64,000 nucleotides of DNA from JAJPKK01 sp963787675 (GCA_963787675.1 CAWBDV010000003.1:1488001-1552000); one strand, 5' to 3'; shown: positions 51,007-60,844, numbered from the stretch's first letter. Notes: generated from the sequence alone by a model not told the origin. Numbers and translations are program-made.

Positions 51007-52017
51007 TCACCCCAGGTGAAATTTCGCCAACTCGCGGTGCTCCGCCTTGATCCAGCGCACCGTCCCCGTCACCGAGCGCATCACCACCGTCTCTGTTTCG
51101 ATCAGCCCCTGACGGAAGCGCACGCCCGTGAGCAGAGAGCCGGCGGTAACGCCGGTCGCGGCGAACAGGCAGTCGCCCTTCACCATGTCCTCCATCTCAT
51201 ATCTCTTGCGCGGGTCCTTGATGCCCATCTTGGCCGCGCGGCTGCGTTTCTCCTCGGTGTCGAGGACGAGACGGCCCTGAATCTGGCCGCCGATGCACGA
51301 GAGCGCCGCGGCAGCGAGCACGCCCTCGGGTGCGCCACCGACACCGATATAGATATCGATGCCGGTCACCTCGGGATCGGCGGTGTGAATGACGCCGGCG
51401 ACATCACCGTCGGTGATGAGGCGGACCGCCGCCCCGACCCTCCGCACCGCCGCGATCAGGTCAGCGTGGCGAGGCCGATCGAGGATGAGCGCCGTAATCG
51501 CATCGGGCTTGACGCCTTTGGCCTTCGCCAGCGCCGCGATGTTCTCCTCGGCGGGCGCGTCGAGATCGACGACGCCCTTCGGGTAACCGGGCCCGACCGC
51601 GATCTTCTCCATGTAGACGTCGGGCGCGTTGAGCAGCGTCCCGCCTTCGGCCATCGCCATGGTGGCAATCGAGCCCGGCATGTTCTTGGCGCACAGCGTC
51701 GTGCCCTCAAGCGGATCGACGGCGATGTCGACCTTCGGTCCAGTGCCGGCGCCGACCTTCTCGCCAATGAACAGCATCGGCGCTTCGTCCCGCTCGCCCT
51801 CCCCGATCACCACCGTCCCGGCGATCGGCAGATTGTTCATCTCGCGGCGCATGGCATCGACCGCCGCTTGATCTGCTGCCTTCTCGTCACCGCGCCCGCG
51901 CAGCATCGCCGCGGCAACCGCTGCGCGCTCCGTCACCCGCGCGATTTCAAGCGACAGGACGCGATCGAGGAACTGCGTGGTTTTGAGCTGCGTGGACTTG
52001 CTGCGGCTCGACGACAT
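51007..52017 (-). CDS. glpX: Class II fructose-1,6-bisphosphatase
   Basis: A 336-residue GlpX-type phosphatase of gluconeogenesis and the Calvin cycle. Metal and phosphate sites are in VVIGEGERDEAPML, DIAVDPLEGTTLCAKN, LDRPRHADLI and GVGGAPEGVLAAAAL. The start at 52017 has AAGGAG upstream. It lies 17 bases after hom on the same strand; the hom-glpX pair is frequent in this order and is likely one operon. Confidence 0.95.
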   Translation of the reverse strand: MSSSRSKSTQLKTTQFLDRVLSLEIARVTERAAVAAAMLRGRGDEKAADQAAVDAMRREMNNLPIAGTVVIGEGERDEAPMLFIGEKVGAGTGPKVDIAVDPLEGTTLCAKNMPGSIATMAMAEGGTLLNAPDVYMEKIAVGPGYPKGVVDLDAPAEENIAALAKAKGVKPDAITALILDRPRHADLIAAVRRVGAAVRLITDGDVAGVIHTADPEVTGIDIYIGVGGAPEGVLAAAALSCIGGQIQGRLVLDTEEKRSRAAKMGIKDPRKRYEMEDMVKGDCLFAATGVTAGSLLTGVRFRQGLIETETVVMRSVTGTVRWIKAEHRELAKFHLG

Positions 52018-52034
52018 GAAGCGGGCTCCTTGGG

Positions 52035-53357
52035 TCAATTCTTCTCGATGCGGATAACCTGGGGGTGACCGGCGATGACGCCTTCAGCCTTAATGGCGTG
52101 TAACGCGCGGCGCACCGCATCCTCGGTGGTCGCGTAGGTGATGAGGATAACTGGCGCCGGCGTTGCGGCGCCTTTCGGGTCCCCGCCGCCATGTGGCCGC
52201 CCACCGCGATGCTGGACGATCGATTCGAGTGAAATCCGCTCGTCGGCGAGGCGCTTGGCGATTGCGGCGAAGGTCCCCGGCCGGTCGAGCGCTAGCAGAC
52301 GGATGTAGTAGCCGCCTTCGTGGCGCTGCATCGGCGTCTTGTGGCTATGGGTCAGCGCTGCCGTGGCACGGCCGAACGCCGGCACGTGCAGGCCGCGGGC
52401 AATGTCGCCGAGATCGGAAATGACCGCGGATGCCGTCGCCTCGCCGCCTGCGCCTGGGCCGACGAGCGTGATCGACGCGATGCCCTCGCCGTCGATCGAC
52501 AGCGCATTGGTCACCCCCATGACCTGGGCGATGGCAGTCTCCTTCGGCACCATGGTCGGATGAACGCGCTGCTCGATGCCTTGTTCAGTCCGCATGGCGA
52601 CTCCGAGGAGCTTCACGCGGTAGCCGAGATCGTCGGCCGCTTCGAGGTCTTCGGGGGTGATCGAGGAAATGCCTTCGACGAACACGGCATCCGGATTGAC
52701 CCGCGTGCCGAAGGCAAGGCTCGCGACGATGGCGAGCTTCTGGGCGGTGTCGAATCCTTCCACATCGAATGTCGGGTCGGCCTCGGCGTAGCCGAGCCGC
52801 TGGGCGTCCTTGAGGCAGTCGGCAAAGGAAAGCTTCTCCTGCTCCATCCGGGTGAGGATGTAATTACAGGTGCCGTTGAGGATGCCGTAGACGCGGGCAA
52901 AGGAATTGCCCGCCAGCCCTTCCCGCAGCGTCTTCACGATGGGGATCGCGCCGCCGACGGCCGCTTCGTAGTTGAGTGCGACGCGGTGCTTCTCGGCGAG
53001 CGCCGCTAGCGCCACGCCGTGCTTGGCGAGGAGCGCCTTGTTGGCCGTCACGACCGGCTTGCCTGCTGCAAGTGCGGTCTCGATCGCACTCTTCGCCGGA
53101 TCGTCTTCGCCGCCCATCAGTTCGACGAAAACATCGATCCCGGGATCGGCGGCGAGCGCCACCGGATCGGCCACGAACCGCAGATGCGCGGAGCCGAGGT
53201 CACGCTTGCGCTCGCGAGAACGCGCGGCAACCGCGACGACCTCGATCGGTCGGCCGCAGCGCGCGGCGATGAGGTCGCGCTGCCGCTCGAGCCCCCGCAC
53301 CACGGCGGAACCGACCGTGCCGAGCCCGGCAAGACCCGCTTTCAGGGGCGCGACCAT
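52035..53357 (-). CDS. hom: Homoserine dehydrogenase
   Basis: A 440-residue enzyme reducing aspartate semialdehyde to homoserine for threonine and methionine synthesis. NAD(P) motif GLGTVG (11-16), VVTANKALLAKHG, NYEAAVGGAIPIVKTLREG and GILNGTCNYILTRM with the catalytic Lys region (LGYAEADPTFDVEG), then a C-terminal ACT domain (YIRLLALDRPGTFAAIAKRL) for feedback control. Upstream on the same strand, 245 bases away, is the aminotransferase gene; the three genes are in the order alaC-hom-glpX. Confidence 0.95.
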   Translation of the reverse strand: MVAPLKAGLAGLGTVGSAVVRGLERQRDLIAARCGRPIEVVAVAARSRERKRDLGSAHLRFVADPVALAADPGIDVFVELMGGEDDPAKSAIETALAAGKPVVTANKALLAKHGVALAALAEKHRVALNYEAAVGGAIPIVKTLREGLAGNSFARVYGILNGTCNYILTRMEQEKLSFADCLKDAQRLGYAEADPTFDVEGFDTAQKLAIVASLAFGTRVNPDAVFVEGISSITPEDLEAADDLGYRVKLLGVAMRTEQGIEQRVHPTMVPKETAIAQVMGVTNALSIDGEGIASITLVGPGAGGEATASAVISDLGDIARGLHVPAFGRATAALTHSHKTPMQRHEGGYYIRLLALDRPGTFAAIAKRLADERISLESIVQHRGGRPHGGGDPKGAATPAPVILITYATTEDAVRRALHAIKAEGVIAGHPQVIRIEKN

Positions 53358-53531
53358 GACTTGTCCGCAAAGAAGGGCTGGTCCGGTGTCGTTCCCTGCC
53401 TGTCACCCGGCCCCGAACCGAGAGAATCAAGCCGCCGCAGGTGCACCGGATCGGGGTGAGAGCTGTGCAACACCTCTGGCATGGACATTCGTTGCACCGG
53501 TGTCACCCCTACCCGACCGCTGGCGCGGCCA

Positions 53532-53548
53532 ACCTCCCAGGGGGAGGT
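53532..53548. repeat. Short hairpin downstream of the aminotransferase gene
   Basis: ACCTCCC-AGG-GGGAGGT, set in a stretch (GGTGTCACCCCTACCCGACC on its left) that resembles a dispersed intergenic repeat of rhizobial genomes. It lies about 55 bases past the aminotransferase stop and could weaken read-through into hom. Confidence 0.5.
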
Positions 53549-53602
53549 GGACCAGATCGCGCCCTATGCGATTGATCTGCCCGCAAGCGGGGAACGCGCG
53601 GC

Positions 53603-54820
53603 TCAGCGCCGCTTCGCCAGCGGGACGACGTTGTGCAACTTTTCCGGCGCGGATTCAAGGAAGCGGCGCAGGTTGCGCGCGGCTTGGCGGATGCGCTGCT
53701 CGTTCTCGACGAGGGCGATGCGCACGAACCCTTCGCCGTGCTCGCCGAAGCCGATGCCAGGCGACACCGCGATCTCGGCCTTTTCGATGAGCAGCGTGGA
53801 GAAATCCACCGTATCAAGGGTGCGAAACGCCTCCGGCAAGGGCGCCCAGGCGAACATCGACGCGCGGGGCGGCGGAATCTCCCAACCGGCGCGGCCGAAG
53901 CTCTCCACCAGCACATCGCGACGACGTCGGTACGTGTCGCGCATTTCGCGGATGCAATCGTCCGGCCCGTTGAGGGCGGCAGTCGCGGCAACCTGGATCG
54001 GCGTAAAGGCCCCATAGTCGAGATAGGACTTCACGCGCGCCAACGCCGAGATGATCCGCTCGTTGCCGACTGCGAAGCCCATGCGCCATCCCGGCATCGA
54101 ATAGGTCTTCGACATGGACGTGAACTCGACCGCGATATCGATCGCGCCCGGAACCTGCAGAATCGAGGGCGGCGGATTGTCGTCGAAGTAGACCTCCGCG
54201 TAGGCGAGATCCGACAGCACGATCAGTCCGTGCTTCTTCGCGAACGCAACGATGTCCTTGTAGAAGTCGAGATCGGCGACCGCCGCGGTCGGATTGGCCG
54301 GGTAGCAGACGACGAGGGCCAGCGGCTTCGGGATCGAATGCATGCAGGCGCGCTCGAGCACCTGGAAAAACTCGGGCGTCGGATCGGACGGGATTGAGCG
54401 AATCACGCCGCCCGCCATCAGGAAGCCGAAGGCATGGATCGGATAGCTCGGATTGGGAACGAGCACGACGTCGCCGGGTGCCGTGATGGCCTGCGCCACA
54501 TTGGCGAAGCCCTCCTTCGACCCCAGCGTGGCGACGATCTGCCGGTCGGGATTGAGCTTGACCCCGAAGCGGCGCGCATAATAGGCGGCCTGGGCACGGC
54601 GGAGGCCGGCAATGCCCTTGGAGGCGGAATAGCGATCGGTTCGCGGGCGCCCGACGGTCTCCTTCAGCTTTTCGATCACATGGAGGGGGGCTGGCAGGTC
54701 GGGGTTGCCCATGCCGAGATCAACGATATCGGCACCCACATTGCGCGCGGCGGCCTTCGCGCGGTTGACCTGCTCGAACACATAGGGCGGTAAGCGACGG
54801 ATGCGATGAAATTCTTCCAT
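53603..54820 (-). CDS. alaC: Class I/II aminotransferase, AlaC / LL-diaminopimelate aminotransferase-like
   Basis: A 405-residue PLP-dependent aminotransferase. Marks are DLGMGNPDLPAPLHVIEKL, RYSASKGIAGLRRAQAAYY, VVCYPANPTA, the PLP lysine in SMSKTYSMPGWRMGFAVGN and the C-terminal Arg in GEGFVRIALVEN. This group is annotated as alanine-synthesising AlaC or as LL-diaminopimelate aminotransferase; sequence alone does not separate them. Placed before hom, it fits amino acid synthesis from the aspartate family. The start MEEFHRIRRLPPYV is typical. Confidence 0.9.
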   Translation of the reverse strand: MEEFHRIRRLPPYVFEQVNRAKAAARNVGADIVDLGMGNPDLPAPLHVIEKLKETVGRPRTDRYSASKGIAGLRRAQAAYYARRFGVKLNPDRQIVATLGSKEGFANVAQAITAPGDVVLVPNPSYPIHAFGFLMAGGVIRSIPSDPTPEFFQVLERACMHSIPKPLALVVCYPANPTAAVADLDFYKDIVAFAKKHGLIVLSDLAYAEVYFDDNPPPSILQVPGAIDIAVEFTSMSKTYSMPGWRMGFAVGNERIISALARVKSYLDYGAFTPIQVAATAALNGPDDCIREMRDTYRRRRDVLVESFGRAGWEIPPPRASMFAWAPLPEAFRTLDTVDFSTLLIEKAEIAVSPGIGFGEHGEGFVRIALVENEQRIRQAARNLRRFLESAPEKLHNVVPLAKRR

Positions 54821-54951
54821 GGTCCCCAAGTCCCCGGTTTCAGTCCCCAGTTTCCTCCTCCGCGGCTGAAGGGCGCCAGTCCGCGGCGCGGGCGTTTTAT
54901 CACGCGTGTGTACAAATCCGCAGCACGATTTAGCGCGTTTGGTGCCGGCCG

Positions 54952-55287
54952 TTACTGCCCGTTGCTGCTCGCCGCGGCGCGCTTCGCCTGCTGCTCCCGC
55001 ATTGCCGCAAGCTCGGCCTCGATCCGCCTCTTCTCGTCGTCAGTGAGCACCGAGTTGGGCCGCGGTGGCGGCAGATCGTGGACCGCAGGATACACCGGTG
55101 CGCCCGCAGCGCTGTCAGCCGTCGGCGTAACGCCGACCTGTCCCGGCGATTGCGAACCGGTCGATGCGCACGATGCCAAAATAAGGCAGCATGCTCCGGC
55201 ACGTGCCGCGGGTGCGACTTTTTGCAATAACCGACTCAATCGCAGAATCCATGCATCACTGCGGAAACATCTTCGCGACTTTGACAT
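54952..55287 (-). CDS. Small lipoprotein
   Basis: A 111-residue protein with a lipobox (CLILASC, Cys at 40) after a long, basic leader, then a Ser/Gly/Pro segment (HDLPPPRPNSVLTDDE) and a charged helix (KRRIEAELAAMREQQAKRAA). The leader is longer than usual, so a later start may be used. Similar proteins with a PPPRP segment and C-terminal coiled helix are common and uncharacterised in this order. It is divergent from phaC. Confidence 0.7.
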   Translation of the reverse strand: MSKSRRCFRSDAWILRLSRLLQKVAPAARAGACCLILASCASTGSQSPGQVGVTPTADSAAGAPVYPAVHDLPPPRPNSVLTDDEKRRIEAELAAMREQQAKRAAASSNGQ

Positions 55288-55482
55288 GATCTCCGCAGAC
55301 GATCCTATCAGAGTTGTCGCGCGCGCATATATCGTTGCCGAGCATTATCTACTGAAGCACGTTCTGATGAAAGGTTACCGAAGCTTTGCCGAACCAAAGT
55401 CGAGAAGAACCGTCGTAACTCAAACAGTTGATTGTGCGGCGCAATAGCCCGCTAATCTTGTCGAAAGGATGAAGGACTAAGG

Positions 55483-57600
55483 ATGGCCGATCCACCCACC
55501 CGCGTCCCCTCCGATCCCGCTCAACCGCGGCCGCGACGCCCCCAGCGTCCGACCATGGACGAGTCCGGCAGCGAATCGACCTTGCCCGATTGGCAGGCAA
55601 TCAAGAATACTCAGAAGAAGCAGAGCTCACGGCATCGCGCCAAGCCGGCTACACCGCCCCTCGCAGCGGATGCCGCGCCGGCGCCTGCCCAGCCGATATC
55701 CATTGTCTTTACCGACGACGCGCCAATGTCCACGCCGCCCCCCTCAACACCAACCGCGGCACCGGCAGTCACCGAGCCGAAATCCGCACCGGCCGCGTCG
55801 GAAGCCGGTGAGGCTACCGCGCAAGCGGTCATCGACGTCGAAGCCTTCACGCGCAACTTCGCCCGGCTGGTCGAAGAAGGCGGACGCGCGCTCGCCGCCT
55901 ACATCAAGCCGCGCGAGGAAGGTACCCAGAAGATCGGCTACTCCGACGAGGTGGCCGATGCGCTCAAGACGCTCGGCCAGGTTCTCAACTATTGGTACGC
56001 CGATCCGCAACGCACCGTCGAAATGCAGACGCGTTTGGGCAAGAGCTATCTCGAGCTGTTTGCAAGCGCGTCGCGGCGGCTCGCCGGCGAGCCGTCGGCG
56101 CCGGTCGTCAAACCGGATGCGAACGACAAGCGCTTCAAAGATCCGGAATGGTCGTCGAACCAGTTTTTCGATTTCCTCAAGCAAGCCTATCTGCTGACCG
56201 CCGACTGGGCGCGCTACCTCGTCCAAGACGCCGACAAGCTCGATCCGCGGGTTCGCCAGAAGGCGGAATTCTACATGCGGCAGATCATCAATGCGGTCTC
56301 GCCGTCGAATTTCGTCCTTACCAATCCGGAGCTGCTCCGCACCACGCTGAGCGAAAACGCCGAGAACCTCGTGCGCGGCGCCCACATGCTGGCCGAAGAC
56401 ATCGAGGCTGGTGGCGGCGAATTGCGGATCCGTCAGTCCGACATGTCGAAATTCGAGGTCGGCCGCAACCTGGCGATCAGCCCCGGTAAAGTGATCTATC
56501 AGAACGAGCTGATGCAGCTCATTCAGTATCAGGCTTCGACCGAGACGGTGCGCAAGCGGCCCCTGCTCATCGTGCCGCCGTGGATCAACAAGTTCTACGT
56601 GCTCGACCTCACGCCGGAGAAGTCCTTCATCAAGTGGTGCGTCGACCAGGGCCTCACGGTGTTCGTGGTCTCGTGGGTCAATCCCGATGCGCGGCTCGCC
56701 AAGAAAAGCTTCGCCGACTACATGCACCAAGGGCCGCTCGAAGCCATCGACGCCGTCACCAAGATCACCGGCGAAAACGAGATCGATGTCATGGGCTATT
56801 GCGTCGGCGGCACGCTGCTCGCGACAACGCTGGCCTACATGGCGGCAAAAGGCGATCACCGCGTCGCGAGCGCGACATTTCTCGCGGCCCAGGTCGACTT
56901 TACCTACTCCGGCGATCTCAAGGTGTTCGCCGCGACGGAGGAACAGGTGGCGGCGGTGGAGCGCCAGATGGCCGAGCGCGGCTATCTCGAAGGCGCGAAG
57001 ATGGCGACCGTCTTCAATCTGCTGCGCTCGAACGATCTGATCTGGCCCTATGTCGTCAGCAATTACCTCAAGGGCGAGGCGCCGTTCCCGTTCGATCTCC
57101 TGTATTGGAACGCCGACGCAACCCGCATGCCGGCCGCCAATCACTCGTTCTACATGCGCAACTGCTATCTCGATAACACGCTCGCCAAGCGCAAGATGGA
57201 GTTCGACGGCGTCAAGATCGACCTCTCGAAAATCACCATCCCGGTCTACAACCTCGCGGCCCGCGAGGACCACATTGCGCCGGCGAAATCGGTCTATGCG
57301 GGCTCATCGCTGTTCGGCGGGCCGATGCGCTACGTGCTCGCCGGATCCGGTCACATCGCCGGTGTCGTCAATCCGCCGGTGAAGATGAAGTACCAGTATT
57401 GGACCGGCGACGCTCCGAAGGGCCACGATGTCGACGCCTGGATTCGCAACGCCACCGAGCACAAGGGCTCGTGGTGGATCGACTGGATCGCCTGGATGCG
57501 CGAACGCGACGGCGAGATGGTGCCGGCCCGCGAAATCGGCGGCGGCAAGCTCGCCCCGATCGAAGATGCGCCAGGGAGCTACGTGAAGGTCAAGAGCTGA
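55483..57600 (+). CDS. phaC: Class I poly(3-hydroxyalkanoate) synthase
   Basis: A 705-residue PHA synthase that polymerises hydroxyacyl-CoA. Catalytic triad: C440 in the lipase-like box GYCVGG, D596 in AAREDHIAP and H624 in GSGHIAGVVNPP. The conserved synthase begins near residue 120 (VDVEAFTRNFARLVEEGG); the N-terminal about 115 residues are a Pro/Ala/Thr-rich low-complexity extension that makes the protein about 100 residues longer than most class I enzymes. A start at residue 25 (MDESGSES) is also possible. No phaA, phaB or phasin gene is adjacent. The IS110 transposase follows 110 bases later. Confidence 0.95.
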   Translation: MADPPTRVPSDPAQPRPRRPQRPTMDESGSESTLPDWQAIKNTQKKQSSRHRAKPATPPLAADAAPAPAQPISIVFTDDAPMSTPPPSTPTAAPAVTEPKSAPAASEAGEATAQAVIDVEAFTRNFARLVEEGGRALAAYIKPREEGTQKIGYSDEVADALKTLGQVLNYWYADPQRTVEMQTRLGKSYLELFASASRRLAGEPSAPVVKPDANDKRFKDPEWSSNQFFDFLKQAYLLTADWARYLVQDADKLDPRVRQKAEFYMRQIINAVSPSNFVLTNPELLRTTLSENAENLVRGAHMLAEDIEAGGGELRIRQSDMSKFEVGRNLAISPGKVIYQNELMQLIQYQASTETVRKRPLLIVPPWINKFYVLDLTPEKSFIKWCVDQGLTVFVVSWVNPDARLAKKSFADYMHQGPLEAIDAVTKITGENEIDVMGYCVGGTLLATTLAYMAAKGDHRVASATFLAAQVDFTYSGDLKVFAATEEQVAAVERQMAERGYLEGAKMATVFNLLRSNDLIWPYVVSNYLKGEAPFPFDLLYWNADATRMPAANHSFYMRNCYLDNTLAKRKMEFDGVKIDLSKITIPVYNLAAREDHIAPAKSVYAGSSLFGGPMRYVLAGSGHIAGVVNPPVKMKYQYWTGDAPKGHDVDAWIRNATEHKGSWWIDWIAWMRERDGEMVPAREIGGGKLAPIEDAPGSYVKVKS

Positions 57601-57710
57601 GGGCTCGCCACCGGAGCGCGTGGGTAGGCAAAGCACGTAGATACCATGAGGGCGATGGGCGTGCGTCCGATAGGTTTGGGTTGTCGCACTCGAACCATCG
57701 GAGGCATTAG

Positions 57711-58871
57711 ATGCAAACATCGCATAACGGCACGCCCATCGGGGGTGATCATGGCACGATTTTCGTTTCGATCGAACTGAGCCAGAAGACATGGCTGGTG
57801 ACGCTGCACAGCCCGGAGCGGGATCGGCTGTCGCGTCACCGGGTGAAGGGTGGAGCTCATGGTGAGCTGCTGGCGCTGATTGATCGTGTGCGTGGGCGGG
57901 CGGCCCGCGCGATGGGAGGGGTTCCTGCGGTGGTGAGTTGCTACGAGGCTGGCTACGACGGATTTTGGTTGCACCGGCTTTTGACGGCGTCGGGGATCCA
58001 GAATTACGTGTTCGATCCGGCGAGCATCGCGGTGGAGCAACGGGGCCGGCGGGCGAAGACCGATCGGATCGACGGCGAGCAGCTGCTGCGGACCTTGATG
58101 GCGTATTGCCGCGGCGAGCCGCGGGTGGTGCGAATCGTGCGGGTGCCGACCATCGAACAGGAGGACGCCCGTCGCGACAGCCGCGAACGGGAGCGGCTGA
58201 TCAAGGAGCGGACGGCCCACACCAACCGGATCAAGGCGCTGCTGCGGCTGGTGGGAATGGCGATCGGCAACCCGTGCCGCCGCGACTGGCTGACATGGCT
58301 TTCGGCGCAGCGGGACCGGCAGGGCCAGGGGGTGCCGCCACGGATGCAGGCCGAGCTTGAGCGCGAGCATGAGCGGCTGATGCTGCTGTGCCGGCAACTA
58401 GCGGCGCTGGAGCGGCCGCCTGCCACAGCCGCGCCGACGCCTGCGGCGGCGCAGATGGCGCAGCGCCGCGACCTCCTGCTGGCGCTCAAAAGCCTCGGCC
58501 CGGTGTTCGCGTCGACGCTGACCAACGAGGCTTTCTACAAGGACTTTCGCAATCGCCGCGAGGTCGCCGGCTATCTCGGACTGGCTCCCAGTCCGTGGCA
58601 AAGCGGCGGGACTGCCCGCGAGCAGGGGATCAGCAAGGCAGGCAATCGGCGTGCCCGTCACAAGGCGATTGAGCTCGCCTGGCTGTGGCTACGGCATCAG
58701 CCGGGCAGCGCGCTTGCTCAATGGTTCCGGCAGCGCACCGTCAATGCCGGTCCTCGCATCAAACGCATCGCCATCGTTGCCTTGGCGCGCAAGCTGATGG
58801 TGGCGCTCTGGCGTTATCTCACAACCGGCCTTGTCCCCGACGGTGCGGTGCTCAAGGCGACCAAGGCGTAA
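57711..58871 (+). CDS. IS110-family transposase
   Basis: A 386-residue transposase of the IS110 family. The N-terminal RuvC-like DEDD part shows FVSIELSQKTW (Glu in place of the more usual first Asp), SCYEAGYDGFWLHR and AKTDRIDGEQLLR; the C-terminal Tnp20 part shows LKSLGPVFASTLTNE, AGYLGLAPSPWQSGG and GISKAGNRRARHKAIE, with the serine region of the family. IS110 elements make no terminal inverted repeats in the classic sense and rarely duplicate the target. The gene is intact. Confidence 0.93.
   Translation: MQTSHNGTPIGGDHGTIFVSIELSQKTWLVTLHSPERDRLSRHRVKGGAHGELLALIDRVRGRAARAMGGVPAVVSCYEAGYDGFWLHRLLTASGIQNYVFDPASIAVEQRGRRAKTDRIDGEQLLRTLMAYCRGEPRVVRIVRVPTIEQEDARRDSRERERLIKERTAHTNRIKALLRLVGMAIGNPCRRDWLTWLSAQRDRQGQGVPPRMQAELEREHERLMLLCRQLAALERPPATAAPTPAAAQMAQRRDLLLALKSLGPVFASTLTNEAFYKDFRNRREVAGYLGLAPSPWQSGGTAREQGISKAGNRRARHKAIELAWLWLRHQPGSALAQWFRQRTVNAGPRIKRIAIVALARKLMVALWRYLTTGLVPDGAVLKATKA
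57711..58871 (+). mobile_element. IS110-family insertion sequence (ends not resolved)
   Basis: The transposase gene marks the element. I could not fix its ends: the 110 bases before it and about 190 bases after it may include the noncoding arms from which IS110 elements express a bridge RNA. It sits between phaC and argC without breaking either. Confidence 0.7.
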
Positions 58872-59336
58872 CCGCTTCAACGAACGCGTCACGCTGCGGC
58901 TGTTGCCGCGGTCAGCGCGGGACGGATGGTGACCGTGCCACCCTTGGGCCGACAAACGAGCCGCCCTGTAGATGGGTCACCTCCTCGTGGCTTCCTCGCC
59001 GCAAGCATGCGGAATGTGGGTGCGGACCAATGCGGTCCAACCGGATATGAGGTGATGCAGTGAGCTGCATAAATCATCGGAAGCCAATCCCGGTGCATGC
59101 GGACCGCGACGGCGCGCTGCGCTACGCATGGCTCCGCGCGCCGCCGCTACGCCCAATCCCCGAAATCCCCCAAACCTTCGCAACCCTTGACCCAGAGCCC
59201 CATATGAGGGTGGGCAAAGCGAGGCGTGCCCACCGTGGCGGCCCCGCTTGTGGCGATGTCGAACGTGGGCACGGCGGAACGCGCGCTACGCAAAAATCGA
59301 GCACCGCGGCCGCCTTTGCCCACCCTACGACGCCCT
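58872..59336. other. Intergenic region: IS110 downstream arm and a palindromic repeat
   Basis: A 465-base gap with no gene. The first 190 bases may belong to the insertion sequence. From 59208 to 59325 lies the inverted-repeat element given separately; it ends just before argC stops. Confidence 0.5.
59208..59325. repeat. Inverted-repeat element with GTGGGCA arms
   Basis: GGGTGGGCAAAG (59208-59219) and CTTTGCCCACCC (59314-59325) form the outer arms; inside are GCGTGCCCACCGTGGCGG and GTGGGCACGGCGG, also inverted. This is a third type of dispersed intergenic repeat in the window. Confidence 0.75.
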
Positions 59337-60395
59337 TTATGGAAACAACGCGATCTGCTCGAGGCCCATGGTCTCGGGAAATCCGAGCATCAGGTTCATG
59401 TTCTGCACCGCCTGGCCGGACGCGCCCTTGACGAGATTGTCGAGCGCTGAGCCGAGAATGGCGCGGCCCGCGATGCGGTCCGCGACAACGCCGATGAAGG
59501 TCATGTTCGAGCCACGCACATGGCGCGTCTGCGGCATCTCGCCGAACGGCAGCACGTGGACGAACGGCTCGGCCTCATATTTCTCGGCCAGGATCCCATG
59601 AAGGTCCTGGGGCGAGCGGCCGCTCGTTCCGCGCACATAGATCGTGGACAGGATGCCGCGATTCATCGGCACGAGATGCGGGGTGAAGGTGACAACGACG
59701 TCGCGGCCGGCGGCGACCGAGAACTCCTGGTCGAGTTCGGCCATATGGCGATGATGGCCGACGCCATAGGCGTGAAAGCCTTCCGACACTTCCGAGAACA
59801 GCATGTTCTCCCGCGCCGATCGCCCTGCCCCAGTCATGCCGGACTTCGCATCGATCACGATCTCGTCAGGATCGATGGCGTGCGCCTTTAGCAATGGGAT
59901 GAGGGGAAGCTGCGCCGACGTCGTGTAGCAGCCCGGATTGGCGACGAGGCGGCTCGTCTTGATGCGGTCGCGATAGACCTCGACGAGACCGTAGACCGCC
60001 TCGCGCTGCAATTCGGGAGCGTGGTGCTCGTCACCATACCAGCGCACATAAGATGCCGGGTCGCGCAGCCGGAAATCGGCGGAGAGATCGACCACTTTAA
60101 TTTGCGGCGCGGCACCGAGCAGTTGCTCGATGACCTTTTGCGTCGTCGCGTGAGGGAGCGCGCAGAACACGAGATCGAGGCCGAGCGATGCCCAGTCGAG
60201 GCCGTCGAGGGGGACGAGCTTCGGCAGCGCGAACGGCGAGAATTGCGGAAACACGTCGCGCATCTGCTGTCCCGCCTTGCGGTCGGCGGTGAGAAGCGCA
60301 AGCTCGACCTGCGGGTGGCGCAGCAGCAGCCGCACGCATTCCGACCCAGTGTAGCCCGAGGCGCCTAGCACGCCGACTTTCGCTTTTTGGGACAT
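59337..60395 (-). CDS. argC: N-acetyl-gamma-glutamyl-phosphate reductase
   Basis: A 352-residue enzyme of arginine synthesis that reduces N-acetylglutamyl phosphate with NADPH. NADP motif GASGYTG (11-17), catalytic Cys in VANPGCYTTSAQL, GMTGAGRSA, and HRHMAELDQEF. The start at 60395 has GAAAGG upstream; the in-frame start at 60434 adds a non-typical leader. It is alone, as argC often is in this order. Confidence 0.95.
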   Translation of the reverse strand: MSQKAKVGVLGASGYTGSECVRLLLRHPQVELALLTADRKAGQQMRDVFPQFSPFALPKLVPLDGLDWASLGLDLVFCALPHATTQKVIEQLLGAAPQIKVVDLSADFRLRDPASYVRWYGDEHHAPELQREAVYGLVEVYRDRIKTSRLVANPGCYTTSAQLPLIPLLKAHAIDPDEIVIDAKSGMTGAGRSARENMLFSEVSEGFHAYGVGHHRHMAELDQEFSVAAGRDVVVTFTPHLVPMNRGILSTIYVRGTSGRSPQDLHGILAEKYEAEPFVHVLPFGEMPQTRHVRGSNMTFIGVVADRIAGRAILGSALDNLVKGASGQAVQNMNLMLGFPETMGLEQIALFP

Positions 60396-60613
60396 GACGA
60401 GACCTTTCCGCGGGAGCGACCCGGATTTCAACACCGCGGAGGATTTACGAGGAAGGCGACGCGGCGATGAAATCCGCGGCCGAGAGTGACGATCACGCGC
60501 GATCGCCCGCAGCCGCGAAGCGGCTACGGCGGCGGTCTTCCAAAATGCGCGCGATCATCATGGCGGCCGATATAGGGGCAGGCCGAGGCTGCGTCAACGG
60601 AGCATCGCGCTTG

Positions 60614-60844
60614 CTACTCCGCCTTGCGACCGTTGGCGACGGGGCCGGCGCGGTCGCATGCGCCGCACGCGCCGGGCGCTTCCCGTTCCTTGCGGCACTG
60701 TGCGTAGGGCTCCGTTCCCGGCTCGCCATACGCCCTGCATGCGGCATCGTCGGCCGCCGCAAATTGATCGGCATTGAGAAACGACGAGCAGGCCCCCACG
60801 CACAGCCCGACAAAAACGACAGCAAGCAGGCGAGTCCAACCCAT
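60614..60844 (-). CDS. Small lipoprotein
   Basis: A 76-residue lipoprotein: MGWTRLLAVVFVGLCVGACS gives the signal and lipobox (GAC), then a short mature part with CRAYGEPGTEPYAQCRKE, a motif seen in small rhizobial lipoproteins, and a Cys-Gly-rich tail. AAGGGGAG precedes the ATG at 60844. Function unknown. It lies between the third metallo-beta-lactamase-fold gene and argC. Confidence 0.7.
   Translation of the reverse strand: MGWTRLLAVVFVGLCVGACSSFLNADQFAAADDAACRAYGEPGTEPYAQCRKEREAPGACGACDRAGPVANGRKAE

Noticed and set aside
50900..51019. A 39-codon plus-strand frame starting MKSYGRYYNN
   Set aside because: Weak ribosome site, runs into the end of glpX on the opposite strand, and shows no recognisable pattern.
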